Positions 39,309 to 48,421 of a stretch of DNA of 64,000 bases are shown one piece after another (position 1 is the first letter of the stretch; every line of letters starts with the position of its first letter). Made by a program: the position numbers and the translations under genes. The notes below the pieces were generated by a model. The model was not told the origin of the DNA. It saw nothing but the letters and a program-made list of their open reading frames with translations, and ran no database searches. The DNA is from Capronia americana. Its lineage: Eukaryota; Ascomycota; Eurotiomycetes; Chaetothyriales; Herpotrichiellaceae. The stretch lies in contig JADWQD010000004.1 of NCBI GenBank assembly GCA_016110215.1, positions 1,240,001-1,304,000 on the forward strand, given 5' to 3'.

Positions 39309-42300
39309 ATGACGGACATAACTGAAAGTACAAGCTATCGTAATCCCGACGACAAGCCATCCTTCGACAGATCTCGTATCCTCGACGCGTTGCAAGCGAT
39401 CCACGATCCTAGTACCCACAATGAATTCAGGAGGATTGCATCAGACTACCTGGAAGGCCTGAAGGCCAGAAACGAAGCTGCCCTTCAAGGTGGCTTTGCC
39501 CTGTCGACCGATCCGTCCCAGCCTCCTCTGGTCCAGCATTTCGGCTTGTCTCTGCTAAGCCATGTCATCCGCCACGGGGCTCAAGACCTCTCAGACCAAC
39601 AAGCCATCCAACTCCGCAACTGTGTCGTTGACCTCGGTCGGTCTGTCAGAGCCGAATATCTTGCCTTCATCCGCAACAAGGTCGCCGAGTTATGGATCGA
39701 GCTGGCCAAGCGCAGCTGGGCGCTAGACTGGTTCGATTTGGACGAGCAGCTTGTACAACTGTGGTCACAAGATCTTGTCCACAAGGACTTTGTTCTAACT
39801 ATCCTTGAGAGCCTCTCGGAAGATATCTTTGTCCGCGAGGACAGTATCGCCGTGTTACGAGGACGAGATCTGAACTCTGCACTGGTAGAAATCTTCACGC
39901 CAAGCTCCAGCTTCTCCGGAGGTATTAAGATCGGTGGAGTTACACACAACTTGCGTTTTGGAGACGAAGGCTGGCTAACGAGAATCACCAAGCTCATCAA
40001 TGAGTCAGTGGGCAGCCAGAATATTGATGGCCAGCTTAGACAGGTCGTTCTCAAAGCTCTTGCGACATTAAGGTCATGCTTCATCTGGGTGATGACTCCA
40101 GCCATCTCACAGTCCAATGCTCTAGAAGCAACATGCAACTTCCTCACGTCGTCGGATACGGACCTCATCATAGCTGCCCTCGATGCTCTGCTCTCTCTAT
40201 ACGGAAGGGTCCGTCTGGAAGAGCTCGAAGTCCAAGCTCTTGTCTTCCCTCTAGTCCATCCGGACAGTATCGCAATGCTTGGAAAGCTGTACGTCTGGTC
40301 CGTCGTGTCGGTTGATGAAATAGAGAGTCCCAAGTACGTGGTCTCGAAGAAGCTCTCTGAGCTACTCTCTTTGCTTGGCGATCACATGTACCAATACACT
40401 CCTCCCACCGCCACCATTCTTGATCTCTCACCATTCCTCCAATTGTTGACAGCTGTTGCGGAGCATGAGAGTCTTATAGTCTCCATTCCAGTGATCCACG
40501 CATGGGTGAAAATGCTGGAGGGGTCCTCCTGGAGAGCTACCCCTGCCGTTTACCACTGCATGGGCCCGCTCCTCCAGGTCGTCTCCTCAAGACTGATACA
40601 GTACGAACAATTTCCAGAGGATGTCCGAAACCCTGTGGTCACCTTTGTGAATGAAGAGATCGAGCTCTTCCCGGAGCGTCAAGGCTTTTACATGAACTAC
40701 CGCAGGTTGTGTGCGGCTGCCATAGAATGGATCGCCTTCGCAGGACCCGAAGCGGCCATGGTTGGAACCTTGGGACGCGTCGACGCTGTCTTGGACGAGA
40801 TCGAATCAGCCGAGCAACATTTCGATGTCGCGAGGTACGAGAGGGTGTCAATGGCGATTTTGCAAGCTGATGCATATTTCTCCTGGGTCGACGCCGCATT
40901 CAAGGGGTTTGACAGGTTCCAAGAGGCGCATCGCCAGAACCCAGCGCCTGAGCAAGAGCAAATGGGACAGAGGATACGTGACAATCTGAAGGCTTGGATG
41001 CTCAACGTGATGCAAAAGAGAAACTTCAAGGATCCGCAAATAAGGCAGCGTCTGATCAAAACTGCGGTCGACGCGTCATACAGAGTCTTGCAGAAAGACA
41101 CCGGCTTTGCCTTCAGCGTCCTCGAGCACATACTGTCCTCATTCATCCCGACACCGCAACAAAACTCCGTCTATGCCGAAGCGGTCGAAGATCTCCACGG
41201 CTATGCAACGGCTGAACTGAGACGATTATCCCTTCAGCATGCTGATTATTTTGTTACCTTCTACGACCAACTGCAGTCGAGGTTCTCAGACATGATGAGC
41301 CAAATCGGTGCCAACGAGAGGCTTCATATTGACCTGAAATCAATCCTCTTCTCGGTCATTCAACGAGCGACATCGGTGGACAATGCTCAACGTCGAGCTA
41401 AGCTAGAAGAATTCGTCCAACCAATAGCTGCAGCGTGGGCAGACCAAAGTTTACAGGGGACTTTGGGAAGCCTCGAGTCATTCGCTCACTCTCAGGCTTT
41501 CGACCAGGTTGGACCTTACTTGGCATCCTTACAAGCGGGCAGGATCGAAGACTGGACACAAGTCCCATACGACAACCGTGGGTTACAGATCCAGCAGGAC
41601 ATGTCGTCCGGTTACGCCAGGCTGCCCTTGAGGGAGACGCGTATCCTGCTCAGCATATCTACCGAGAGACTCGAGCAAGGTACTGACTTACACAAGATGA
41701 TATGCGACCTGTGGTCCCCCATGGTTTCAACTATGCTGGAATATGTCTTGCGCCTGACGAGTTACAACCACCAATTGCACAACCCATCGTCATGGCCGAA
41801 CGTGCCTCCCGATACAGAAGATATCATACGGAGGGTAATGCGAGACAGGTATTGGCAATCAGGCATCTCGGCCGGCTCAATGGGAGAATTTCAAACCAAA
41901 GTGAAAGCCACGAAACTTACGCTTGAAGGGTTTGCGTCTTCAGTGCGAGGAAGAATACGCAACAATCTCGAACAGTGTTACAGCATCCTCCACACACTAG
42001 GCAGACTGGGGTCGGCCTTTTACAATCTGCAACAGCTCCCCGAGCTGATCGCGCAGGCGGCTATCGACACGACAACGCCACTCAGTCCTCACCATTTCTC
42101 CGTGATGATACAGATGCTGCCGAAGATGATTGATGAATGTCCCCCAGAGAGTCGACAGCAGTTCTTGACCCCTATCATGTGGTCCCTGCTCCAGCAGATG
42201 GACACCAAACTATCCCAAGAATGGGATAAAATGGGCCAACTAAAGCAGACAAAGCACGACGATGAGAATCTGGGAGATGAGATGAGAGACGACTCTGTGT

Positions 42301-43118
42301 TGAGGCAGACGACGTACAAGGCTGTCAACCTGGTGGCACACTGGCTGAACCCGAGGCGCGAGCAGCAGTTGAGCACGAAAAAGTCAATTGTTAATGGCAA
42401 TTACTTGAGGGAAGCCAGCCAGCAGTCAATGCGCGGATTCCTGCTGTCCAATGTACAAATCCTCGACAAGCTACTCACCTTCGTCACACACGCTATCGCC
42501 TTCAAGGATACCAAATCCAGCTACACGATGCTCATGGCCGTTCAACGTCTTGTCCCCGATTTTGCGTCGGAGCAACATCTCGCTGGCGACCAAGCCGGTG
42601 CTGTCCGAGAATTTATCTCGACGGAGATGCTGAAGACCGCCATAAGTTGTTTGCACGATGGCTACTTTGCCGACCAGCAGCAGTATTACGCTCAGCTTAT
42701 TGCCACCATCTGGCTCTCTTACGGCCTTCCCACCCACATTCCAGCCACAGAAGGCACACCGGCCCATGATCGACATGCGCTTACATCCACTCCGCGAGAT
42801 GTGATTATGAGTTTGCCTGGAATGACCGAGGCCAAAATCGACAAAGCCGCCGGACAGCTTTTTAGGGAAGGAGCGGGGGGCGGCAGCCGATCTAAGAAAC
42901 TGCGTGCCATCATATTAACCTTGCTGGAGGGCGTAAGGGGTGTGCGACTTAGTGAACTCGGAAAGATCGATACGAAACAGCAGCAGAGCAAGCTGTTGGA
43001 GAAGTACAAGCAGAGAGAAATGCTGGGTATGCAGGGAGTAGGGGAGAATGGGCAAGGACATCAGGGGGGTACTGAAGAGGCTGATCTTGCAGGTGTGGCG
43101 GATATGTTTGCGACCTAG
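39309..43118 (+). CDS. MSN5: Exportin-5/Msn5 family karyopherin
   Basis: A single 1,269-aa frame from ATG 39309, close to yeast Msn5 (1,224 aa) and human exportin-5 (1,204 aa). The N-terminal ~150 residues match the importin-beta/Xpo1 helical repeats: ILDALQAIHDPSTHNEFRRIASDYLEGLK, then LVQHFGLSLLSHVIRHG and YLAFIRNKVAELWIELAKR. The rest is all-helical, as expected of a HEAT solenoid, and includes WVDAAFKGFDRFQEAH near residue 520. Msn5 is a RanGTP-dependent transporter that exports phosphorylated transcription factors such as Pho4 and imports RPA in yeast; the exportin-5 family also carries RNA. The helix pattern and the N-terminal strings fit exportin-5 better than Crm1 or exportin-t. Confidence 0.88.
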   Translation: MTDITESTSYRNPDDKPSFDRSRILDALQAIHDPSTHNEFRRIASDYLEGLKARNEAALQGGFALSTDPSQPPLVQHFGLSLLSHVIRHGAQDLSDQQAIQLRNCVVDLGRSVRAEYLAFIRNKVAELWIELAKRSWALDWFDLDEQLVQLWSQDLVHKDFVLTILESLSEDIFVREDSIAVLRGRDLNSALVEIFTPSSSFSGGIKIGGVTHNLRFGDEGWLTRITKLINESVGSQNIDGQLRQVVLKALATLRSCFIWVMTPAISQSNALEATCNFLTSSDTDLIIAALDALLSLYGRVRLEELEVQALVFPLVHPDSIAMLGKLYVWSVVSVDEIESPKYVVSKKLSELLSLLGDHMYQYTPPTATILDLSPFLQLLTAVAEHESLIVSIPVIHAWVKMLEGSSWRATPAVYHCMGPLLQVVSSRLIQYEQFPEDVRNPVVTFVNEEIELFPERQGFYMNYRRLCAAAIEWIAFAGPEAAMVGTLGRVDAVLDEIESAEQHFDVARYERVSMAILQADAYFSWVDAAFKGFDRFQEAHRQNPAPEQEQMGQRIRDNLKAWMLNVMQKRNFKDPQIRQRLIKTAVDASYRVLQKDTGFAFSVLEHILSSFIPTPQQNSVYAEAVEDLHGYATAELRRLSLQHADYFVTFYDQLQSRFSDMMSQIGANERLHIDLKSILFSVIQRATSVDNAQRRAKLEEFVQPIAAAWADQSLQGTLGSLESFAHSQAFDQVGPYLASLQAGRIEDWTQVPYDNRGLQIQQDMSSGYARLPLRETRILLSISTERLEQGTDLHKMICDLWSPMVSTMLEYVLRLTSYNHQLHNPSSWPNVPPDTEDIIRRVMRDRYWQSGISAGSMGEFQTKVKATKLTLEGFASSVRGRIRNNLEQCYSILHTLGRLGSAFYNLQQLPELIAQAAIDTTTPLSPHHFSVMIQMLPKMIDECPPESRQQFLTPIMWSLLQQMDTKLSQEWDKMGQLKQTKHDDENLGDEMRDDSVLRQTTYKAVNLVAHWLNPRREQQLSTKKSIVNGNYLREASQQSMRGFLLSNVQILDKLLTFVTHAIAFKDTKSSYTMLMAVQRLVPDFASEQHLAGDQAGAVREFISTEMLKTAISCLHDGYFADQQQYYAQLIATIWLSYGLPTHIPATEGTPAHDRHALTSTPRDVIMSLPGMTEAKIDKAAGQLFREGAGGGSRSKKLRAIILTLLEGVRGVRLSELGKIDTKQQQSKLLEKYKQREMLGMQGVGENGQGHQGGTEEADLAGVADMFAT

Positions 43119-43214
43119 GAGCCTCGCAGGGGAAATGTTGCAAGGACGCTGACGGCGGATGTGGACAGGGAGAGGCTGGATGAGTTGACGGGTATCATCA
43201 GGTATCCCATGTAG

Positions 43215-44006
43215 GTATTTGGGGCACCTTGCAAAGAGTGTTCGGGATATCATGACGCTGAAGGCTCGCTCGAACATCAATGGTCAGTCATCAGTGTGGA
43301 TGAGCTTCCGCCACACATCATCTACTGTGAAGGATGTCTGGGATTTCATGACCTGGAATCGCGCGACCAGGGGGCATTTATATTCGGCGTGACTGTCGTG
43401 CCTCTGATCGCGGGATCTGGGCGCTGTGACCGGACGGCCGACGATTTGCGTGGACATTTGGCGAGACGCTGCAACGAATGCTCGAGCATACATCGGCATG
43501 GACCGACCAACCGTGCCCTCGAAGATTGCACGAAATGCGCGGATTACGTGAAGGATGCGACGCAGGATCCTGTCAAGCACGACATCGAACCGACGATCGG
43601 ATACTCTGTGGACTTTCCCCTCGAACCACATATTCCACGCATGGACAAGGCACCCGCCACGCCATCCACGGGCAGAGCTGCACAAGAGCACCCAATGCAG
43701 GGCCCCCAGTCTTCACACCGCGATATGCATGTCCGAAGGGGAGAAAACCCTCTCAATATTCTGGCTCAGACTCGCCCCGCCCAGACCGGTACTGGGGTGG
43801 GCGGACCCTGTGTCTTAACCGAGCGGACCCAAGGAACCAAACGACCCCTTACAACCAACGAACTGCGAGATCTCCTGCCGCCGGTGCGAGAAGGTTCCAA
43901 ACGACAGAGGAATGCTGCCGCAGCGACGAGAGGCGGAAATGGAGCACTTTTGAGACAGGCATTACGAGGGTCGGCGCGGATAGGAGCCAACCAACGAACT
44001 TTATAA
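43215..44006 (+). CDS. Uncharacterised protein with repeated C-x2-C-x3-H motifs (5' end unresolved)
   Basis: The open frame (43215-44006) has no ATG before its conserved-looking part, so a 5' exon or an upstream start is missing from this model. The translation shows a recurring motif: CKECSGYHD, CEGCLGFHD, CNECSSIH and CTKCADYV, spaced 37, 60 and 16 residues apart (start to start). The first two copies are alike over nine residues, which is unlikely for a chance frame. They could bind zinc. The C-terminal half is Gln/Pro/Arg-rich and basic, with a possible nuclear signal (KRQR). It starts 96 bp after the MSN5 stop, so a separate transcript is plausible. I do not recognise the family. The reverse strand has a similar-length frame but without such a pattern. 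Confidence 0.4.
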   Translation, partial: VFGAPCKECSGYHDAEGSLEHQWSVISVDELPPHIIYCEGCLGFHDLESRDQGAFIFGVTVVPLIAGSGRCDRTADDLRGHLARRCNECSSIHRHGPTNRALEDCTKCADYVKDATQDPVKHDIEPTIGYSVDFPLEPHIPRMDKAPATPSTGRAAQEHPMQGPQSSHRDMHVRRGENPLNILAQTRPAQTGTGVGGPCVLTERTQGTKRPLTTNELRDLLPPVREGSKRQRNAAAATRGGNGALLRQALRGSARIGANQRTL

Positions 44007-44598
44007 CGACAAGCACAAACACAAGCACATTGGGGATGAGAAAAATGTATCAAAGACGTGTAGTATGTGACACTGCGGGCTGAGCGCGAGCTCGACGGTC
44101 GGGGCGGTTCTTGTGTTAAGGGCTTGCGCAGAGATAGATTGAATAGAGCGTATGCACACGGCTCGGGGCCAGTGAACATCGACAGCAAGGAATCCAAATG
44201 TCTTCCAAGGTCAGGCACACTCGATTTTCAGCCGAAGAATGTTTGTTGCCATGAGTTTGTTTGCACGGACAGGGCAGACCACCCGGCTTGGTCTCTGCTG
44301 TAGGTAACGTCGCGGTTTAACTATCTATGTATGTACAAAAACACACGTACGTCGGAATCCATGGTGCCAACGAGTTTCCATTCCCAGCACTATCCTCGTC
44401 GGCTTGGTGCTGTTGTCGATGGAAGCTCGAATATTTCGCACTGTCATCATCGTCGTTGGCGCAGAACTGGGGAGGTGCTGGAGCTTCGGGGTGCGATTGA
44501 GCTGGCCTCTCTCTTCTATTGTAGCTGGGGAGGGAGGTCGGTATTCTGTCATGCTGTGCTGTGCTATGCTATATTCTGCGTTGCGTCCAGCGCGATTT
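44007..44598. other. 590-bp region between convergent genes
   Basis: Only short frames. Presumably 3' UTRs of the Cys/His-repeat protein gene and of the GRIM-19 gene. Confidence 0.45.
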
Positions 44599-45341
44599 TT
44601 ATTCCACAGTCCTAGCCGGTGTCGCCGCATAGGTCGGTCTCACGAATCTGGTTGGAAGGTAACAACGTTAGCGGGCTCATTTCGACGGACACATGCGCGC
44701 GCGCAGAAAAACAAGTCAGTCAGCCAGCATAGCCCGTTCCTTGCCTTCCCGTTCCGTCCTGCCTCTTGATGTCTCTCGCCCACAGTCGTGACTTCCCTTG
44801 CCTTCCTCTTGCCCTCAACCGTGCCCTGTGTTCAAGTTTGAAACCCAAACACCGACCACCGACCAGAACCAAGTAGAAGAACTTCCAAATTCCGGGGAGA
44901 AACAAGGAACATACCGATCACTATTATAGGCGCCACTCTGACTGCCTAGTAATTCCTTCTCTCTCTTCAAATCGGCGTAATATCTTCGGACTTGATCCCT
45001 ATCCTCCTCTGCTTGTAACAGGGGGGTCAGATGGATGCGGGCCCACATCTTCTCGCGGGCCATTTCGGTCTTTTCGCGCTGTCCCAGGAAGACCTGCCGC
45101 CAGCCGTAGGTCATGACGCCGAGGACGCCGACGAGGTACCATAGTGGGCGGAGGCCGCGGGTCGGGATGTTGCGCTATGAGGGAGAGGGGAAGATGTTAG
45201 TGAGTGCCATGGTGTGCTGGTGCAGTGCAGTGCAGCGGTGCAACAATTGAGGGAGCGGGAGGAAAGAATGCAGGGGCGGGATTAGCGTACGCGGTATTGT
45301 ACGGCTTCATAGCCACCTGTGGGGGGCAGGTCTTGAGGCAT
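44599..45341 (-). CDS. GRIM19: Mitochondrial complex I subunit GRIM-19 (NDUFA13/B16.6)
   Basis: Three exons by hand: 45291-45341 (MPQDLPPTGGYEAVQYR), 44915-45174 and 44599-44647. The introns are 116 and 267 bp with GT..AG ends and a CTAAC site in the second. The joined frame is 360 nt, 119 aa. Joining exons 1 and 2 gives DLPPTGGYEAVQYRRN, which parallels the animal DMPPPGGYGPIDYKRN. A single membrane helix (PLWYLVGVLGVMTYGW) is followed by the conserved RIHLTPLLQAEEDRDQVRRYY. The protein belongs to the membrane arm of NADH:ubiquinone oxidoreductase. The last exon (FVRPTYAATPARTVE after the splice) is short and less certain than the rest. Confidence 0.92.
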
Positions 45342-45744
45342 TGTCGAGGCTGATGGATGGAGGATGTGGTGGGCGACGTCGGAGTGAGTGTGTGGATATG
45401 ACGCGTCGGGATCTACATGTACAAGTCCAGGTGCGTGGCGTGTGGGTGTACACACGAGTACGTGTAGGGCGCAAGTAGCTGTTGTGGTAGTGGTAGAGGA
45501 GCTCCAAGTTCAAAGTTGAGGTCAAGGTCAATTGGAGATGGAGATGCACCCAAGGTGGATGGCCGGATTGGGAGGTTCTGGAGTGCCGCTTTAACGACTT
45601 GTGCCTCACTTTCTTTTCCCTTTCAAGCGTTTAATCGCATCGAACGGAGCAGTCACTCCTCTAGTCTGCAGTATCCAGACACATACGTATCGCCCGTGTC
45701 TAGGGACTCCTCGCAGATGTAGTCGACCAATATCTCCTGCAAGA

Positions 45745-45960
45745 TGAAGTCCGGCCGCCCAACACCATACGGTCAGTGCTCAACGCGCAAACTCAGGACC
45801 TTTGTGGCTGCGAGTAGCGGCCTGAATACATCCGGCCCTGGCTTAAGTATGGGGAGGAAGGGGGAGAGAGACGGGCTCTGAGGTTCAATCCTCTCCCTTG
45901 GAGCATCGTGGCGATATCGAGCGAGGACTTCGTGCTCCCAACATACAAGGCCGGACTTCA
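45745..45960. repeat. 216-bp unit with 12-bp terminal inverted repeats
   Basis: TGAAGTCCGGCC at 45745-45756 and its exact reverse complement at 45949-45960 bound a 192-bp interior without an intact frame. No clear target-site duplication flanks it. It could be a degenerate MITE or an incidental repeat. Confidence 0.5.
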
Positions 45961-46369
45961 CGAGCCTCTCCTCAATTCACGCAACGTTGTCTACATGGTG
46001 AGCCTCGAACCGCTTGCATGATCAACAAAAGGACGAGCCACGGGACAAATGCTCCTAGGAGCTTCGGTTCGGTGTAGCATAGGTCAAGTGGCCTGGCGTC
46101 TATCGGATTCGAGATGGGGTAGATACAAACTCATTATCTGAGGGAATTACCAGGAAGTAGCTCCCCAAAGCATATTTTCCTTAGATACAACGTCACGGTG
46201 CTCAAGGTGCTCAAAGGCGCTACTTTGATCCGATGCTGATCTATCAGAGTGTAGACAATTCTGCAGGATTGTTGAATCTAGGTTTTTCATCTGTTTGGTT
46301 CGGCCACGTTTTCTTCGCCTGCCACGTTTAGGGCCAGGCAGCTGCCGCGCATAGGTCCTCATGTAGGAC

Positions 46370-46377
46370 TATATAAA
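46370..46377 (+). promoter_or_regulatory. TATA box upstream of the small acylation-motif gene
   Basis: TATATAAA lies ~150 bp before the ATG at 46521. Expected transcription start near 46400 makes the in-frame ATG at 46401 an unlikely initiator and favours 46521. Confidence 0.5.
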
Positions 46378-46520
46378 GAGTCTATAAGAGATGGACTGGC
46401 ATGCGCATGTGTCGCCCGTGTCAAACTCTCGAGCCGCATTCATCGTTTATAGAGGCTCTTTCCACCATCCAAACCTTCTATTGCACTCCGACCATAGAGT
46501 CTCGCCACGAGCATTCCATC

Positions 46521-46778
46521 ATGGGATGCTTCTGCTCCAGGCCCTCTCATACTGCGTCAGCTTCCCGAGCTGCAAGAATTGTCGAACTTCCAGAGGATTT
46601 CCGCCTAACCAGCAGACATTCGACGTCAAGCTTCGGAGCCAATAACAGTGACCCAGACAGCGCGGACCTGAACCATCCCTTCAGTCTTGGGAACGTTGTC
46701 GTCATGAACATACACGAGAATATCACCATCGTGACGATATGTTCCTTGGGAGAAGAACCTGACCAGCACCAACAATGA
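46521..46778 (+). CDS. Small protein with N-terminal dual-acylation motif (MGCFCS)
   Basis: An 85-aa frame starting MGCFCSRPSHTASAS: Gly2 and Ser6 fit the N-myristoylation consensus, and Cys3 and Cys5 are typical palmitoylation sites. The middle is Ser/Asp-rich and polar (SFGANNSDPDSADL), and the end has a hydrophobic beta-like stretch (NVVVMNIHENITIVTICSL). An in-frame ATG at 46401 would bury the motif at residue 41, but TATA box position and the MGxxxS pattern favour 46521. No known family was recognised. It ends 44 bp before the stop codon of the convergent App1-domain gene. If real, it is a membrane-anchored peripheral protein; the main doubt is that short frames can arise by chance. Confidence 0.5.
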   Translation: MGCFCSRPSHTASASRAARIVELPEDFRLTSRHSTSSFGANNSDPDSADLNHPFSLGNVVVMNIHENITIVTICSLGEEPDQHQQ

Positions 46779-46822
46779 CGACATGTGTACAGCATGTCAC
46801 CCGTGCCAATGTCGGCAGAAAA

Positions 46823-48421
46823 TCACATTGCGTTAAATGCGACCAGTCCTAACACAAGTACCGCCAGCGTGCTGGATCTCTCGAACAGACCACCACCGCC
46901 CAAGGACCTTCCGGCACCATTGTCACTACTACTGGAATTCCCATCACCCGTCGACAACCCAAATGGCAGCCCTTGATACCCGAATGTCAAGTTCTGCGGG
47001 ATACTGGTGTTCCAGCACTGGCCGTTCACAATATCCAGCCCGGTCAGATCATCCGGCACCTTGAAGAACATATAGCTATTCTGATTCAAATTCTTGAAAC
47101 CTTCGGTATTGTATGGAAACTTGTCACCTGGATCGGTGGCCGAAGTATTTCGCAAGAAGATACACTGGACTTGGCCCGGATACTGTGTCGCCATCTCGGG
47201 ATAATCGCGCATGACATCCGAATTACTCGTGTCTGCCACGAGGATGAATTTTCGATGTGGAAACGTCTGGAAGATCTTGTCCAGGAGGAATTTGCGGATA
47301 GAAAGCGTGGCGGACACGTCGCTGAAGTTGAGGGGCCGGGTGTCGAAGCTGCCGCCGGGGTAGTTCGCATAAATGTATTCCATGTAGTTGCGGGTGATCT
47401 GTTCAGGAGTGGTAGTAAGGTAGTGGAAGTGCATGTTGGGGAGGCTGACGGACCAGTTACGGTAAATGTCAGGCATGTTCATCCAGGGGGTGAAAGGGCG
47501 GGCGAAGGAGTTGAGGAGACCTTCTTTTGGCTGATAGATCTTCGTGACGCGCAGAATGTCGTCGATGTCGGAGATGATGGTGAGGCCTTGGTCTGAGACA
47601 AGGTATGAAGTGGCGTTGCCTGTGTCCGTGCCCTGCGTGTATACGTTCAACCTTTGCGGGGGTATCTCGCCTGTACCAGCTGCCAATGCCAATGAACTGT
47701 TGTCAAGTTGCAAGAAGGCGTCAAAATCGCCTTCCGGAGTCGTGGGATTTGGCAAAGTAATGACCTGCTCTCCACCAGCGGGGGTCACGCCGCCACCTCC
47801 TCCAGGCTGCCCGCTCGAACCAAATTGAGGACCAGGCACTATATCCATTGTGACAGTTTGATTCCCTTGCTGCACGACATAGATCTCTCGTGTCAGGTTG
47901 CGGGCTTGATCCTGTTGCGCCGGTGGAAGATCGGCAACACTGGTGTCGATCAGGTAGAAATTGGCGAGCTTGTCCACGGTGGCATTGGAAATATCGGGTT
48001 GTTTGAACACGTTCCCATGTATACGCAAGTTCCAGCCCGAAGAAGTCCAGTTTCCATACCCTGGGATGTTCAATACCTGTGTGGGAGAAGCAGCCAGGTC
48101 CGAGCTGCTGACGCCCACCGAGCTGGCGACATCGCTGCCCGTAGGAAGGTTCTGCAGACCAGGCAGCAAGCCGTTTGACACATATGAAGGTATCGCGCTT
48201 CCTAATTCGGAAAAGACAGAATTGACGTATGAGTCGAGATCGGACGTGATATCGCTGAGAATATCCCGCCTGAGTCCTGCATACGAGCCGTACACTGCAA
48301 GCGTACGAGTTGGGGCGGGAGTAATCAACGCCTCCTCTTGAGGGGAGACTCTAGTAGGGACGGCAGACGCTCGTAGGAGAAGGATCGAAGCGGCGGACAC
48401 GAGTTGCAGTTGCAGAATCAT
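46823..48421 (-). CDS. Secreted/GPI-anchored App1-type (DUF2183) phosphatidate phosphatase-domain protein
   Basis: A 532-aa intronless protein. The open frame starts at TTG; the first ATG (48421) opens a signal peptide (MILQLQLVSAASILLLRASA). The conserved App1 catalytic domain occupies ~280-440. Its HAD-like motif reads ISDIDDILRVT (~285-295), then WMNMPDIYRNW, FHYLTTTPEQI, and HRKFILVADTSNSDVMRDYPEMA with the second conserved Asp. The position of the usual Thr after the second Asp pair is Ile here. Several Asn-x-Ser/Thr sites occur. The C-terminus has a Ser/Gly-rich region and a hydrophobic tail (TLAVLVLGLVAFNAM), matching a GPI signal. Yeast App1 is a cytosolic Mg-dependent phosphatidate phosphatase in endocytosis; an extracellular form suggests another substrate. 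Confidence 0.85.
   Translation of the reverse strand: MILQLQLVSAASILLLRASAVPTRVSPQEEALITPAPTRTLAVYGSYAGLRRDILSDITSDLDSYVNSVFSELGSAIPSYVSNGLLPGLQNLPTGSDVASSVGVSSSDLAASPTQVLNIPGYGNWTSSGWNLRIHGNVFKQPDISNATVDKLANFYLIDTSVADLPPAQQDQARNLTREIYVVQQGNQTVTMDIVPGPQFGSSGQPGGGGGVTPAGGEQVITLPNPTTPEGDFDAFLQLDNSSLALAAGTGEIPPQRLNVYTQGTDTGNATSYLVSDQGLTIISDIDDILRVTKIYQPKEGLLNSFARPFTPWMNMPDIYRNWSVSLPNMHFHYLTTTPEQITRNYMEYIYANYPGGSFDTRPLNFSDVSATLSIRKFLLDKIFQTFPHRKFILVADTSNSDVMRDYPEMATQYPGQVQCIFLRNTSATDPGDKFPYNTEGFKNLNQNSYMFFKVPDDLTGLDIVNGQCWNTSIPQNLTFGYQGLPFGLSTGDGNSSSSDNGAGRSLGGGGLFERSSTLAVLVLGLVAFNAM

Larger units (their letters stand above)
45342..46520. other. 1.2-kb intergenic region with a 216-bp inverted-repeat unit
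   Basis: Lies between the divergent starts of the GRIM-19 gene and a small gene. It holds the inverted-repeat pair listed separately and a TATA box. No other gene recognised. Confidence 0.45.

Noticed and set aside
43284..43691. 135-codon minus-strand frame overlapping the Cys/His-repeat protein
   Set aside because: No motif; the plus-strand frame has the repeated C-x2-C-x3-H pattern.
45893..45925. Box-B-like GGTTCAATCC, possible tRNA
   Set aside because: The T-stem does not pair well and no good box A or acceptor stem is found at the right distance.
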